From Sinomicrobium sp. (GTDB lineage: Bacteria > Bacteroidota > Bacteroidia > Flavobacteriales > Flavobacteriaceae), in contig JAJUFH010000010.1 of assembly GCA_029266035.1 (NCBI GenBank), positions 24,709 through 88,708 on the forward strand: a DNA stretch of 64,000 nt, read 5' to 3'. This document shows, piece by piece, positions 45,234 to 54,688 of the stretch. A program made the translations under genes and the position numbers. The notes beneath the pieces were generated by a model that saw only the letters and a list, made by a program, of their open reading frames with translations, was not told the origin of the DNA and did no database searches. Every line of letters starts with the position of its first letter. Within the stretch, counting starts at the first letter, position 1.

Positions 45234-46046
45234 TTCGTCAATGCTCTCTGCAGATAGCCAGCCGGTTTTGCCGTCGGCCAGTTGTATGTGTTTCCAGTTA
45301 TTGAGGGTTTCCAATACCTGCACTTTGGTACCCTCGTGGAGTTTGAAGATATTTTCGCTGCGGTTGTTGGGTTCTGAGCGCACCTCAACCTCCTTTGCAA
45401 ATACAATGGCATAGCGCGTATTGCTGATCTCGTGGTATTGAGCGTAGGCGATATAGATGCTGCTGAGCATGGCAAAAACCACGACTATACTGGCCACAAA
45501 AAAGATTCTTTTCTGAATGGGAGAACGCTTGTAGTAATACAGCAGAAATAAAAGTGCGGAAATAAAGGCGAGTACAACAGCTACAGTACCCCAGCTGTTG
45601 TAGTGAAAGCGGTGTATAAGGCGTTCAGTAAATTTAGCAAACCCCGATTTTGGCAAGACTTCAATAACATCTATAGTCCTGTTTTTGGCAAAGGCGAGGT
45701 TGTTTTTGATATCCTGATCGTCGGGAGAGAGCAACAGCGCCTTTTCGTAATAGTAGATACTTGCCGCAATACTGTCCAGCTTGTAATAGGTGTTCCCCAG
45801 ATTGTAGTAGAGCGAAGCGGAGTGCTTTCCCGCTTTGAGTACGGCCTGATAGCTCTCTGCGGCCTCGCTGTATTTTCCTTCGTTGTACAGAGCAGAACCT
45901 CTGTCAAACAGGCTGTCGGGAGAGCTGTCTTGTGCAAATACGAATCCGTAGAAACAGAGCAATAGTATCGCAGCGACAATATCTTTTGTCACAGTGCTTA
46001 CAGTGGGGTAAAAACCTCGCTTGTTATATGTTTTTCCAGTAGTCAT
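45228..46046 (-). CDS. batE: BatE: TPR and SH3-like domain protein
   Basis: 272 residues. A hydrophobic signal region near residue 25-38 is followed by TPR units (DRGSALYNEGKYSEAAESYQ, YYNLGNTYYKLDSIAASIYY), two membrane helices around residues 150-205, and a C-terminal bacterial SH3 domain (VEVRSEPNNRSENIFKLHEG). This is the layout of BatE in the Bacteroidota aerotolerance group. A GTG at 45992 would give a shorter, more usual signal peptide. Last gene of the operon, 11 bases after batD. Confidence 0.88.
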   Translation of the reverse strand: MTTGKTYNKRGFYPTVSTVTKDIVAAILLLCFYGFVFAQDSSPDSLFDRGSALYNEGKYSEAAESYQAVLKAGKHSASLYYNLGNTYYKLDSIAASIYYYEKALLLSPDDQDIKNNLAFAKNRTIDVIEVLPKSGFAKFTERLIHRFHYNSWGTVAVVLAFISALLFLLYYYKRSPIQKRIFFVASIVVVFAMLSSIYIAYAQYHEISNTRYAIVFAKEVEVRSEPNNRSENIFKLHEGTKVQVLETLNNWKHIQLADGKTGWLSAESIDEL

Positions 46047-46057
46047 CCCGCGTTGCT

Positions 46058-47836
46058 TTAAATCTGTTTGTCCATTTTGGAAATCACCGTAGCCGCCTTG
46101 TCGTAATCCTGCTGCATAGCCACTTCCGAAGCAGGAGTGTATCGCGCCAGTTCGCAGCTTTGGAGCAAGCCGATAAAACCTTCTATATTTTCGTTTTCCA
46201 CTCCCTTTTCACGTAGTATTTCGGTGATTTTTTCCTTGCTGAATTCGGAGGTTTCAATATTGATTTTCGCTTTGAGATAGTTGTGCAATGCTCTTTCGAG
46301 AGCGACGTAAAACTCTTCTTTTTTGCCCAAAGCTTTTTTGGCTGCAGACAGGTGTTTTCTGGCCAGCTTGTTGGCCTTTCTTATCTTGTTGCCCTCCACA
46401 TCGGCCTCGAATTCCTGTTTTTTCTTGACGACCACTATGGCCATAGGAATAAGCAGGAAGGGGAGTAGCAGTAAGGAGAAAAACCAAGTGGAGGGAAAGA
46501 AATCATCTCTCGTAATCCCTACCAATGCCGGAGATAGTTTGATAAACTTGAATTGACTTCCGGTGGCTAGTACCTGTTGTTTTACAACTCCTCCCTGTAC
46601 AGGAGCGGTAGAAGCGGAAGGCATGGGGCCATCGGTAACCTGAATTGAGGTCGCTTCCGACTTGAGTGTTTTGTAGCTTTGGCTCTTCGGGTCGAAATAG
46701 GAGAACGACAGCTCGGGTATGGTATACGTTCCTTTAAATTGAGGAACTACAGTATAGCTGTTTGAAACACTTCCCGACATACCGGAGAGCGATGTAGATA
46801 TATTTTCTTTAAACTCAGGAGTGTATACCTCCATAGAGTTCGGAAGTTCGACTTCGGGAAGGGAAAACAATTTAAAATTCCCTTTACCGCGAACTTCAAC
46901 CTTCATTTGGAGCGATTCGGAGGCCTTTAGTGTATTTTTGGAAGAGGTGACCTTAAAGTCGAACTGCCCTACTGCCCCGCTAAATCCGGCGGGTTTTCCG
47001 TTTTCCGGAAGGGGTTTTACGTTTAGGGTTCTGTTGCCGGCCGAGACAGTTTTATGTGCCTGAGTATACATTCGTCTCCCGAAAAAATCCCGCTTGTTGG
47101 TGGGCACATCTATGGTGACATCGAGAGACAAAGGCTCCAAGGTCAGTTTGCCATCTTTTTGAGGATAGAGTACCACCTGCTTCAGTACCACATACCGATA
47201 GGGCTTGCCCTTGTAGGTGCTGTTTTGCATTTCGTAGCGGGTGATATCTATTTCCTGACTCCAGAAATTGTTGTAACTGGGATTGTCGAGTGCTCGGAAA
47301 TCGGATACGTTGGTGTCGGGACTTATGTAGAGTTTGTACACTAAAGTAACGGCTTCATTGAGATAAGGATTGTCCTTGGAGAGCTCGGCAACGAGATACA
47401 ATTTACCCTCCGTAAGGCTGGTTGGGGCATCGCCTTCGTCGCTTTGAGCTACAGAAGCCGTGACCTCTACATCGATAGGCATTGTTTTGTACACATCTCC
47501 GTCGATTTCTATGGTAGCCTGCTTAATGGTAAATTTACCCTGGCTTGTAGGTGCCAATATATAAGAGTAAGTCTTGGAAAAACTCTTTTTTCCGTTTACC
47601 CATGAATGGCTTATCGACTGATTGGGACCCATTACCACAGAGAAGCCGTCGAATGAAGGAGGGCTAAAGTTGTCTCCGTCTTTACTCATGGTGAAGTCTA
47701 TCCGCAGTCTTTCGTTGACCCCCAAAACACTCTTGCTTACCTTGGCCTCAAACTGTATGTTCTCCTGTTGAGCCAGTCCGCTCCACGAAAAGAGAATCAG
47801 TAGAGGTAAAATAACAATATGTTTAATAGTATTCAT
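46058..47836 (-). CDS. batD: BatD family protein
   Basis: 592 residues: signal peptide to about residue 22 (SGLAQ), several beta-sandwich segments (FEAKVSKSVLGVNERLRIDF), a membrane helix near residue 470 (WFFSLLLLPFLLIPMAIVVV), and a helical cytoplasmic end. It matches the periplasmic BatD (oxygen tolerance) family. It should work with the von Willebrand A proteins BatA and BatB in the inner membrane; the molecular task of the Bat complex is not settled. Confidence 0.92.
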   Translation of the reverse strand: MNTIKHIVILPLLILFSWSGLAQQENIQFEAKVSKSVLGVNERLRIDFTMSKDGDNFSPPSFDGFSVVMGPNQSISHSWVNGKKSFSKTYSYILAPTSQGKFTIKQATIEIDGDVYKTMPIDVEVTASVAQSDEGDAPTSLTEGKLYLVAELSKDNPYLNEAVTLVYKLYISPDTNVSDFRALDNPSYNNFWSQEIDITRYEMQNSTYKGKPYRYVVLKQVVLYPQKDGKLTLEPLSLDVTIDVPTNKRDFFGRRMYTQAHKTVSAGNRTLNVKPLPENGKPAGFSGAVGQFDFKVTSSKNTLKASESLQMKVEVRGKGNFKLFSLPEVELPNSMEVYTPEFKENISTSLSGMSGSVSNSYTVVPQFKGTYTIPELSFSYFDPKSQSYKTLKSEATSIQVTDGPMPSASTAPVQGGVVKQQVLATGSQFKFIKLSPALVGITRDDFFPSTWFFSLLLLPFLLIPMAIVVVKKKQEFEADVEGNKIRKANKLARKHLSAAKKALGKKEEFYVALERALHNYLKAKINIETSEFSKEKITEILREKGVENENIEGFIGLLQSCELARYTPASEVAMQQDYDKAATVISKMDKQI

Positions 47837-47884
47837 AGTTCTATCGTCTCATTAATGGTCTGGATAACACAGCATTTTTCCCGA

Positions 47885-48868
47885 CTACCAGTCCTTTTCT
47901 GATGAGGTCTTGGCTTTACTGGCTTTTTTGGCATTGATCCTGTCCTGAACTCTTTGTTCTTCCCTACCCATAGCCTCCAATAGCGCTTTTATTTGCTGAG
48001 GAGACAATTCGCTTTTTCCTTGCTGTGGCGCTCCCTGACCTTCTTCTTTGGGTTCACCTTCTTGTTCTTTATCTTGTCCGTTCTGAGCTGATTCTTCGTC
48101 ACCTTTGTCTCCCTGTTGTTCTTCATTATCTCCCTGTTCTCCTTTGTCTCCCTGTTCATCTTGATCTTCCTTGTCTCCTTGATCACCCTGATCACCCTGT
48201 TCTTTGTTCTGATCCTGTTCTTTACTGTCTTTGTTATCACCTTGATCACCTTGATCTTTGTTCTGCTCCTGTTGATCTTTGTTCTGCTCTTTGTTGTCGT
48301 CACCTCCGCCTTTGTTCTGATTTTGCTGATTTTGGTCTTGCTGGTTCTGGTCGTTTTTCAGCATTTCTTTGGCCAGGGCAAAATTGTACCTCGTCTCTTC
48401 GTCGGAGGGATTGTTGCGAAGGGCTTCTTTATAGGCTTCTACGGCCTTTTGATATTCCTTATTTTTCATAAAGACATTCCCCAGATTGTGATAGGCTTGG
48501 TGTTTTTTCTCTTTGCTATCTGCAATTTCACCGGCCTGTTTGTATCTGGAAAAGGCTTCTCCGAGATTTTCTCTTCTGTAGTACGCATTCCCGAGATTGT
48601 ATCGGGCGGTAGCATTGTCTGCATTTTTTGAAATAGCTTCTCTGTAACTTACCTCGGCATCTTCAAATTTATCGGCATCTAGTTCAGCATTGGCCTTGTA
48701 CAAGAGTTGTTCCGATTCTCGTATCGCCTTGTCTCTCTTCTGGTCTTGTGCTTGCTGTGCTACAAGATGGTGGCCGCACAATAGGGCGAGTAAAGTGAGA
48801 GCCATAAGTAGACCCCTGCTGTAAAAGCGACGATATGTATAAAAAAAGCTGTTCATTTTGACATTCAT
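47885..48868 (-). CDS. batC: BatC: TPR protein with Gln/Asp/Lys-rich tail
   Basis: 327 residues. An N-terminal signal-like helix (LLMALTLLALLCGHH) precedes TPR units in residues about 45-165 (AEVSYREAISKNADNATARYN is partly shown by EDAEVSYREA and YNLGNAYYRR). Then comes a low-complexity stretch of about 110 residues made of Gln, Asp, Lys, Gly, Glu and Asn, and a short basic helix at the end. TPR proteins of this position are called BatC. The start may be any of three ATGs (48868, 48856, 48805). Confidence 0.88.
   Translation of the reverse strand: MNVKMNSFFYTYRRFYSRGLLMALTLLALLCGHHLVAQQAQDQKRDKAIRESEQLLYKANAELDADKFEDAEVSYREAISKNADNATARYNLGNAYYRRENLGEAFSRYKQAGEIADSKEKKHQAYHNLGNVFMKNKEYQKAVEAYKEALRNNPSDEETRYNFALAKEMLKNDQNQQDQNQQNQNKGGGDDNKEQNKDQQEQNKDQGDQGDNKDSKEQDQNKEQGDQGDQGDKEDQDEQGDKGEQGDNEEQQGDKGDEESAQNGQDKEQEGEPKEEGQGAPQQGKSELSPQQIKALLEAMGREEQRVQDRINAKKASKAKTSSEKDW
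48040..48360 (-). repeat. Low-complexity coding repeat inside batC
   Basis: Imperfect repeats of codons for DQGDQGDK-like and EQNKDQ-like units. Neighbouring copies such as GATCACCCTGATCACCCTG (forward strand) show recent slippage is possible. On the forward strand the same DNA looks like an open hydrophobic frame, which is a shadow. Confidence 0.85.
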
Positions 48869-48910
48869 TTAAACTTAAAATTCAAATGCGTTTCGGTCGC
48901 TATACGTGAT

Positions 48911-49954
48911 TTATCCTTCACTCTTTTCGTTAAAGAGATTGAGTTTTCTCAGCCAGGAGGTTTTGCGCTCCAGGAAAAGAAGGTCTAAAATTAAAAATAA
49001 TAAAGCGGCAGCCAAAAACCATTGAAACTGACTTTTATAGTCGGCAAACTGCTTTGTTTCGTATTCTTTTTTATCCAAATTTCCGAGATAGTCCTTCATA
49101 AAGTCCATAACCTCAGCAGTGTTGTTGCCGTTCATATAAGCACCTTCGCTGTTGTCGGCTATCTTTCGCAGGGTCTCTTCGTTCATATGGGTAATCACGA
49201 CCTCGCCCTGCCTGTCTTTCTTGTAGGTTTCTGTAATACCGTTTTTCTTTATCGGTATAGGACCTCCTTTGGTAGTTCCAACTCCTATGGTTACGACTCG
49301 TATTCCCTTTTGTTTCAGCGCTTCCAGCGAGCTTTCTATACTGCTTTGATGATCTTCTCCATCCGATACTACAACCAGAATTTTATTGGTCTGCGCTTCA
49401 TCGTTAAAATAGTCTGTCGCCATATTTATGGCTTCACCTATTGCGGTACCCTGAGACGACAACATATCGGTATTCATGCCCTGTAAGAACATTTTGGCCG
49501 CTGCGTAGTCGGTGGTGATGGGGAGTTGGGGGAAAGCTTCTCCAGCGTATGCAATAATCCCTATACGATCGCCGGCAAGCTGATCTATAATGGAAGAGAT
49601 TAGTCGTTTTGATTTTTCAAGACGGTTGGGGGTAATGTCTTCCGCCAGCATACTTTTTGACACATCGATCGCAAAAACGATGTCTACCCCCTCTCTCTTT
49701 ACCGTTTCCAGTTTGCTGCCTATTTTGGGGTTTACCAGGGCTGTGATAAGTGCTACAAAGGCGAGCAATAGCATCAGCAGTTTGAGCAAAGGTTTAAAGG
49801 TAGAGGTTTCGGGACTGAGCTTTTTCAGCAGTTCTGCATCGGCAAACCGTCGCTGTGTTTTCTTTCTCCATATCTGGAAAACAACAAAGAGCAGTACTAT
49901 CACCGGGATGATAGCCAGCAGGTAAAAATATGTCTTTTCTTCCAGTACGTACAT
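48911..49954 (-). CDS. batB: BatB: von Willebrand A domain membrane protein
   Basis: 347 residues from the ATG at 49954, giving MYVLEEKTYFYLL, the usual BatB opening; the ATG at 49963 adds three residues. There are two membrane helices before the VWA domain and one at the C-terminus (FLAAALLFLILDLLFL). The metal-ion-dependent adhesion motif is intact: AIDVSKSMLAED. It should pair with BatA in the inner membrane with the VWA domain in the periplasm. Confidence 0.93.
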   Translation of the reverse strand: MYVLEEKTYFYLLAIIPVIVLLFVVFQIWRKKTQRRFADAELLKKLSPETSTFKPLLKLLMLLLAFVALITALVNPKIGSKLETVKREGVDIVFAIDVSKSMLAEDITPNRLEKSKRLISSIIDQLAGDRIGIIAYAGEAFPQLPITTDYAAAKMFLQGMNTDMLSSQGTAIGEAINMATDYFNDEAQTNKILVVVSDGEDHQSSIESSLEALKQKGIRVVTIGVGTTKGGPIPIKKNGITETYKKDRQGEVVITHMNEETLRKIADNSEGAYMNGNNTAEVMDFMKDYLGNLDKKEYETKQFADYKSQFQWFLAAALLFLILDLLFLERKTSWLRKLNLFNEKSEG

Positions 49955-50017
49955 TTCTGTCAATAATTTTGGCCTTACACCTTACAGCGATCTGCTTTGG
50001 AGTAAGCCGGATACAAA

Positions 50018-51019
50018 TTACACAAAACTCCTGAATACTGTATAGCGCAAAAACAATTCAAGGAACAGCAATGTTCCTGCCAATAGTACCAGTGGGCGGA
50101 ATTTTTCGTCGTAATTATAATATTTAAACTCTTCTATCTCGGTGGTTTCGAGCTGGTTGATCTCCTCGTAAATCTCTTCCAGTTTCTTGTTGTCGGTAGC
50201 TCTAAAGTACCGTCCTCCTGTTTCCTTGGCGATATCTTTGAGCAGTTTTTCGTCTATTTCTACCTGTTGCATACCGTAGCGAAACGAACCGTCTGGATTG
50301 TAGGCTATAGGGGTCATGGCCATACCGTTGGTTCCCAGTCCTATGGTATAGGTTTTTATATCGTATTCCTTGGCCAGTTCGGTAGCGGTAAGGGGTTCTA
50401 TCACCCCTGTGTTGTTTACTCCGTCGGTGAGTAGTATGATTACTTTGCTTTCGGCTTTGCTGTCTTTGAGACGATTTACAGCTGTTGCCAGCCCCATGCC
50501 TATAGCTGTCCCGTCGCGAAGGGATTCAAAATCGAGATTTTTTAAGGTGTTTAGCACCAAAGGCTTGTCACTCGTCACTGGAATAGGAGTATAGCTTTCT
50601 CCGGCATAGGCCACCAGTCCGATGCGGTCGTTAGGACGATTTTCGATAAACTCTGCAACCACCTCTTTGAGTGCTGCGAGCCGGTTTGGTTTCAGGTCTT
50701 TGGCCAGCATACTAGACGAGAAATCCAGAGCCATCACAATATCGATACCTCTTGTCGTTTTGGTTTTGGAGGTGACATCCATGGTTTGCGGCCGCGCCAT
50801 GGCAGTGATGAGTAGTGCAATGGCAAGCAGGCGAAATACAAAGAGAAGAGGTTTGAGTTTTGGCAGTAGTGAAGCCTGACTCTTAAAACCCCGTGTTGTC
50901 GATATTTTAAGCGGGGAAGTGGCCCTCTTGCGCTTTAGTATATACCATACGATGGCCAGAGGAAGCAACAAGAGCAACCAGAAATACTGCGGATTTGCAA
51001 ATTGAATATTCTCCAGCAT
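50018..51019 (-). CDS. batA: BatA: von Willebrand A domain membrane protein
   Basis: 333 residues. One membrane helix comes at the start (YFWLLLLLPLAIVWYIL), a second near residue 60, then the VWA domain with ALDFSSSMLAKD and VILLTDGVNNTG, and a C-terminal helix. It starts one base after the BatD-like composite gene ends, which shows tight co-transcription. Confidence 0.93.
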   Translation of the reverse strand: MLENIQFANPQYFWLLLLLPLAIVWYILKRKRATSPLKISTTRGFKSQASLLPKLKPLLFVFRLLAIALLITAMARPQTMDVTSKTKTTRGIDIVMALDFSSSMLAKDLKPNRLAALKEVVAEFIENRPNDRIGLVAYAGESYTPIPVTSDKPLVLNTLKNLDFESLRDGTAIGMGLATAVNRLKDSKAESKVIILLTDGVNNTGVIEPLTATELAKEYDIKTYTIGLGTNGMAMTPIAYNPDGSFRYGMQQVEIDEKLLKDIAKETGGRYFRATDNKKLEEIYEEINQLETTEIEEFKYYNYDEKFRPLVLLAGTLLFLELFLRYTVFRSFV

Positions 51020-51020
51020 C

Positions 51021-52664
51021 TTATTGGTTTTTAAAATCTATAGAGTTGACTATCCTTTGCTCGATTTCAGAAGCGTATCTGTCGTCTCTGTGATATACTA
51101 TAGTGAGCTGTTCAAAAGCTCCTTTTTCGTTAAAATTGAGAATGGCGTAATTGGCCTTTACTGTTTTTTCGTTTTCCGTATCGACGATGATGTCCATACT
51201 TCCGAAGATCTTAACCCCTTTGGCTCCCGAGGGAGTGGTGATTTCCTCTTGTTTTACGAGCATGTTTTTGGCTCCCTGTTGCTCTAGGGTAGCTATGGCA
51301 CCCTGTATAGCGTCTTCCGGATTGAATTCCACCCCCTGTCTGAAAGTGGTCACACTTGCCGAAATGTGAAAATTGCCCATCAAACTGCCATAGGTAAAGG
51401 TTTGATTAGTGCTCACCACCTCTTTCATAGCATCCGGAAGATCGATTTTAGTTCGCCGAAGCGCTCTAGGTGTTTCGACGATTATAGCGGGATAGCCGTA
51501 TTCGCTATTTACCCATTCACCGTGAAGCAATTCACGAGTAGGATGCCCGAAAACTGTATCTTTTACTCGATGGTATCCGTAATATGCGGTAATTCCTCCA
51601 GCGATGAGCAACAGTATACAGCCCGCGGCTATACCTAGGGTAAGCTGTCTTTTTTTGCGTCGTTTGCGTTCTAGCTCGGCCTTATAGGCCTCCTGCTGTA
51701 AGAGTTCTTCTTTGGTGGGTTCGGGAATGGCTTCCTTGGTGCGAACCACCACATTTTCTATAATCTTTCTGTCTTCTTCTGCCACCTGAGTATCTGGTCT
51801 GGAACGTGCAAATTTTACGAGATCGGCTTTTTGAAGTACAGCTTTGAAATTGTCGATGGTGTTTTTCTCCAGGTTTAGCTTGCCAGCTTGCTGTAGCATT
51901 TCGAGTTTGGCAACCAGCTCTTCGGTAGTACTTTCCATAGCCGAAATGTGTATTTCCTCTTCGAGGTACTCTCTGACTATTTGGGTGAGTTCTGAATAGT
52001 ATTCTTTGTATTGAGACTGTATGAGATATCGCGATTCTTCCAGTTTTTTCAAACCGAGCAGTGCGCGGTCAAAAGGGGGCAGTAGTGCTTCTTTTTCCTT
52101 TTCACTGAGGGGCTTTTTTCGGATAAAAAACCAATAGATTACCGCAGCTATTACCAGTGCTCCCAACACCCCCCATAACAAGTATTTAACCCAAGCGGAA
52201 TGGCTTCCCGAAACCTCCTGTATCGCTTTGATGTCGTACATTTTTTGTGAAGTTGTATCGACCACTACGTCGTTTACAGCAATCTGGAGCGAATCGGTGT
52301 AAAACTCTTTGTTGTTTATTATAATTTTTTGTCGAGGCAGCGTGTAATGTCCTGAATCGAATTGGGTCAGGGCGTATTTCCGAATGAGATCGAAACGGTC
52401 TTTAGTTCGAAAAGTGTCAATATCGGTAGCCTCTACCATTTCGAGAGGGCCAAAGGTTTGCCCTTCGGGAAATACGACTAAAGCAGTGGTATCGGCCTTT
52501 ACTGCTATCTCGAAATGCAACTGCTCACCAATTTTTATTTCTGTAGTATCGATAGATGAGGATACGCTAGGGGCTGCCTGACTCCGCATTGCGGAAGGAC
52601 ACAGAAAGAGCATGGCAGCAAACAAACCACTTATTACAGCGATAAGGCTGTGCTTTTTTTTCAT
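51021..52664 (-). CDS. BatD-like/DUF4381-like composite membrane protein of the Bat operon
   Basis: 547 residues from the ATG at 52664, where a normal signal peptide begins (MKKKHSLIAVISGLF). Order: a BatD-like beta domain (residues about 35-150), a membrane helix (WVKYLLWGVLGALVIAAVIYW), a helical cytoplasmic part as in DUF4381, another helix (LGIAAGCILLLIAGGITAYYG), and about 170 residues of a beta-rich domain with GNFHISASVTTFRQGVEF that I cannot place. It sits between the DUF58 and batA genes, where other operons have a DUF4381-type protein. Two ATGs further upstream (52685, 52721) are in frame. Confidence 0.8.
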   Translation of the reverse strand: MKKKHSLIAVISGLFAAMLFLCPSAMRSQAAPSVSSSIDTTEIKIGEQLHFEIAVKADTTALVVFPEGQTFGPLEMVEATDIDTFRTKDRFDLIRKYALTQFDSGHYTLPRQKIIINNKEFYTDSLQIAVNDVVVDTTSQKMYDIKAIQEVSGSHSAWVKYLLWGVLGALVIAAVIYWFFIRKKPLSEKEKEALLPPFDRALLGLKKLEESRYLIQSQYKEYYSELTQIVREYLEEEIHISAMESTTEELVAKLEMLQQAGKLNLEKNTIDNFKAVLQKADLVKFARSRPDTQVAEEDRKIIENVVVRTKEAIPEPTKEELLQQEAYKAELERKRRKKRQLTLGIAAGCILLLIAGGITAYYGYHRVKDTVFGHPTRELLHGEWVNSEYGYPAIIVETPRALRRTKIDLPDAMKEVVSTNQTFTYGSLMGNFHISASVTTFRQGVEFNPEDAIQGAIATLEQQGAKNMLVKQEEITTPSGAKGVKIFGSMDIIVDTENEKTVKANYAILNFNEKGAFEQLTIVYHRDDRYASEIEQRIVNSIDFKNQ

Positions 52665-52723
52665 ATCCTCCGAATTTCTACTCATAATATATCTCAGTCT
52701 CATTGCGGACCTACCGGTCATTT

Positions 52724-53590
52724 TTACGCTCGTCTTTTAAAATATCCCAACAGTTTTTTTACATAACTTTCATCTACGCGGTTGTGTAGTACACCGGCTC
52801 CGTTTTTGGTAAAGGAGTTGTGAAAGTAATCTACTCGTTCTTTGTGATATGCAGCATAGCTATTGCGCACTTTTTTCGATGCGGTATTTACCGTGATAAG
52901 TTCTCCGGTCTCCTCGTCTTCTGCTTCTATCATACCCAGATTGGGGAGGGCTTCTTCGTGTTTGTCGTAAATCCTGATTCCGGTGATGTCGTGTTTTTTA
53001 CTGGCAATTCGCAATGTGCGATCATAGTCCTCATCTACAAAGTCTGAAAGGATAAATACTATAGCTCTTTTTTTTAAGACATTAGAAAGAAACTTAAGCG
53101 CTTCTTCTATATCGGTTTTTTTACTTTGGGAGCGGAATTCCAGCAGCTCTCGGATAATGCGCAATACGTGCGATCGCCCTTTCTTTGGGGGGATGTAATG
53201 CTCCACCCTGTCTGAAAAGAGAATAAGACCTATTTTGTCGTTGTTCTGAGTAGCGGAAAAAGCCAGGGTGGCTGCAATTTCGGTGACTACCTCGTTTTTG
53301 AACTGCGAAGAGGTACCAAAGAACTGACTTCCACTAATGTCGACCATAAGCATCATGGTGAGCTCTCGCTCTTCTTCAAAAACCTTTACAAAAGGCTCGT
53401 TGTAGCGAGCGGTGACATTCCAATCTATGTTTCGTACATCATCGCCAAATTGGTATTGCCTTACCTCGCTAAAGGTCATACCCCTCCCCTTGAAGGTAGA
53501 ATGGTATTCTCCTCCAAAGATATGGTCAGACAACCGCCGTGTCTTGATCTCTATTTTCCTTACTTTTTTAAGTAACTCTTTAGTGTCCAT
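52724..53590 (-). CDS. DUF58 domain-containing protein (Bat operon)
   Basis: 288 residues from the ATG at 53590 (MDTKELLKKVRKIEIKTRR), with the DUF58 core motif GRGMTFSEVRQYQFGDDVRNIDWNVTA shared by the family. A VWA-like fold has the motif VDISGSQFF. The protein is soluble and should link the MoxR ATPase to the membrane VWA proteins. The frame extends to 53626, but the family starts at the later ATG. Confidence 0.92.
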   Translation of the reverse strand: MDTKELLKKVRKIEIKTRRLSDHIFGGEYHSTFKGRGMTFSEVRQYQFGDDVRNIDWNVTARYNEPFVKVFEEERELTMMLMVDISGSQFFGTSSQFKNEVVTEIAATLAFSATQNNDKIGLILFSDRVEHYIPPKKGRSHVLRIIRELLEFRSQSKKTDIEEALKFLSNVLKKRAIVFILSDFVDEDYDRTLRIASKKHDITGIRIYDKHEEALPNLGMIEAEDEETGELITVNTASKKVRNSYAAYHKERVDYFHNSFTKNGAGVLHNRVDESYVKKLLGYFKRRA

Positions 53591-53686
53591 ACGCTCCGGA
53601 AAGAGGTTTGCAACAAAATGCCCCACAAGGGCGATGTAGCATCCTTTTTAATTTTTTAGATCTCGATACTGTAGGTTTGGCAGAGA

Positions 53687-54688
53687 TCAGGGGACTTCCA
53701 CTTCATTGACAATCTTATTGATAATATCTACCGAAGTGATATTTTCCGCTTCCGCTTCGTAGGTAATCCCGATTCTGTGGCGAAGTACGTCGTAAACTAC
53801 GGCTCTTACATCTTCGGGAACTACGTATCCACGGCGTTTTATAAAGGCGTAACACTTGGCAGCTGTGGCCAGGTTGATACTTCCACGAGGGGAAGCGCCA
53901 AAACTCACAAGAGGTTTCAGCTCAGATAAGTTGTATTTTTCGGGATATCGGGTAGCAAAGATGAGGTCGAGTATATACTTCTCTATTTTCTCATCCATAT
54001 ACACCTCGCGTACCAATTGTTGGGCACTTAGTATTTGCTCCAGCGATACCACCGGATTTATCTTTTCAAAACTTCCTTTCAGATTAGCTCTGATAATGAG
54101 TTGTTCTTCATCGAGTTTTGGGTAATCGATAACGGTTTTTAGCATAAACCGGTCTACCTGTGCTTCCGGAAGGGGGTAGGTCCCTTCTTGTTCTACGGGG
54201 TTTTGCGTTGCCATTACCAGAAAAGGCTTGTCTAAGATAAAAGTGTCGTCACCTATGGTTACTTGCTTTTCTTGCATGGCCTCCAGTAAAGCGGATTGCA
54301 CCTTGGCCGGTGCCCTGTTAATCTCGTCTGCGAGCACAAAGTTGGCAAAAATAGGCCCTTTCTTGATGGAAAAATCGTTTTCCTTGATATTGTAAATCAT
54401 GGTTCCCACTACATCGGCAGGAAGCAAATCGGGGGTAAACTGTATTCGGCTGAACGATCCGTGAACGGCCTGAGACAAAGTGTTTATGGCCAGTGTTTTG
54501 GCCAGCCCGGGCACTCCTTCCAAAAGGATGTGCCCCCTGCCTAAAAGACCGATTAAAAGGCGTTCTACCATGTGCTTCTGCCCTACGATAACCTTGTTCA
54601 TCTCCAGGGTGAGTAAGTCGACAAAGGCACTTTCTCTCTGGATTTTTTCATTAATTAAACCAATGTCTGAAGTCTTGTTATCTTCCAT
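53687..54688 (-). CDS. MoxR family AAA+ ATPase
   Basis: 333 residues with Walker A EGVPGLAKT near residue 58, Walker B LADEINRAP, sensor 1 region MATQNPVEQEGTYPLPEAQ and the arginine-finger region. MoxR ATPases work as chaperones with VWA proteins, here DUF58, BatA and BatB encoded downstream. First gene of the operon. The gap after it to the DUF58 ATG is 96 bases with no obvious terminator. Confidence 0.95.
   Translation of the reverse strand: MEDNKTSDIGLINEKIQRESAFVDLLTLEMNKVIVGQKHMVERLLIGLLGRGHILLEGVPGLAKTLAINTLSQAVHGSFSRIQFTPDLLPADVVGTMIYNIKENDFSIKKGPIFANFVLADEINRAPAKVQSALLEAMQEKQVTIGDDTFILDKPFLVMATQNPVEQEGTYPLPEAQVDRFMLKTVIDYPKLDEEQLIIRANLKGSFEKINPVVSLEQILSAQQLVREVYMDEKIEKYILDLIFATRYPEKYNLSELKPLVSFGASPRGSINLATAAKCYAFIKRRGYVVPEDVRAVVYDVLRHRIGITYEAEAENITSVDIINKIVNEVEVP

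Noticed and set aside
48040..48360. Possible CRISPR-like or tandem-array DNA
   Set aside because: The units are short, irregular and in frame with BatC; there are no spacers of even length and no cas genes.
48025..48631. Long forward hydrophobic frames opposite batC
   Set aside because: They are the complement of the Gln/Asp/Lys-rich repeat; the reverse strand gives the conserved TPR protein.
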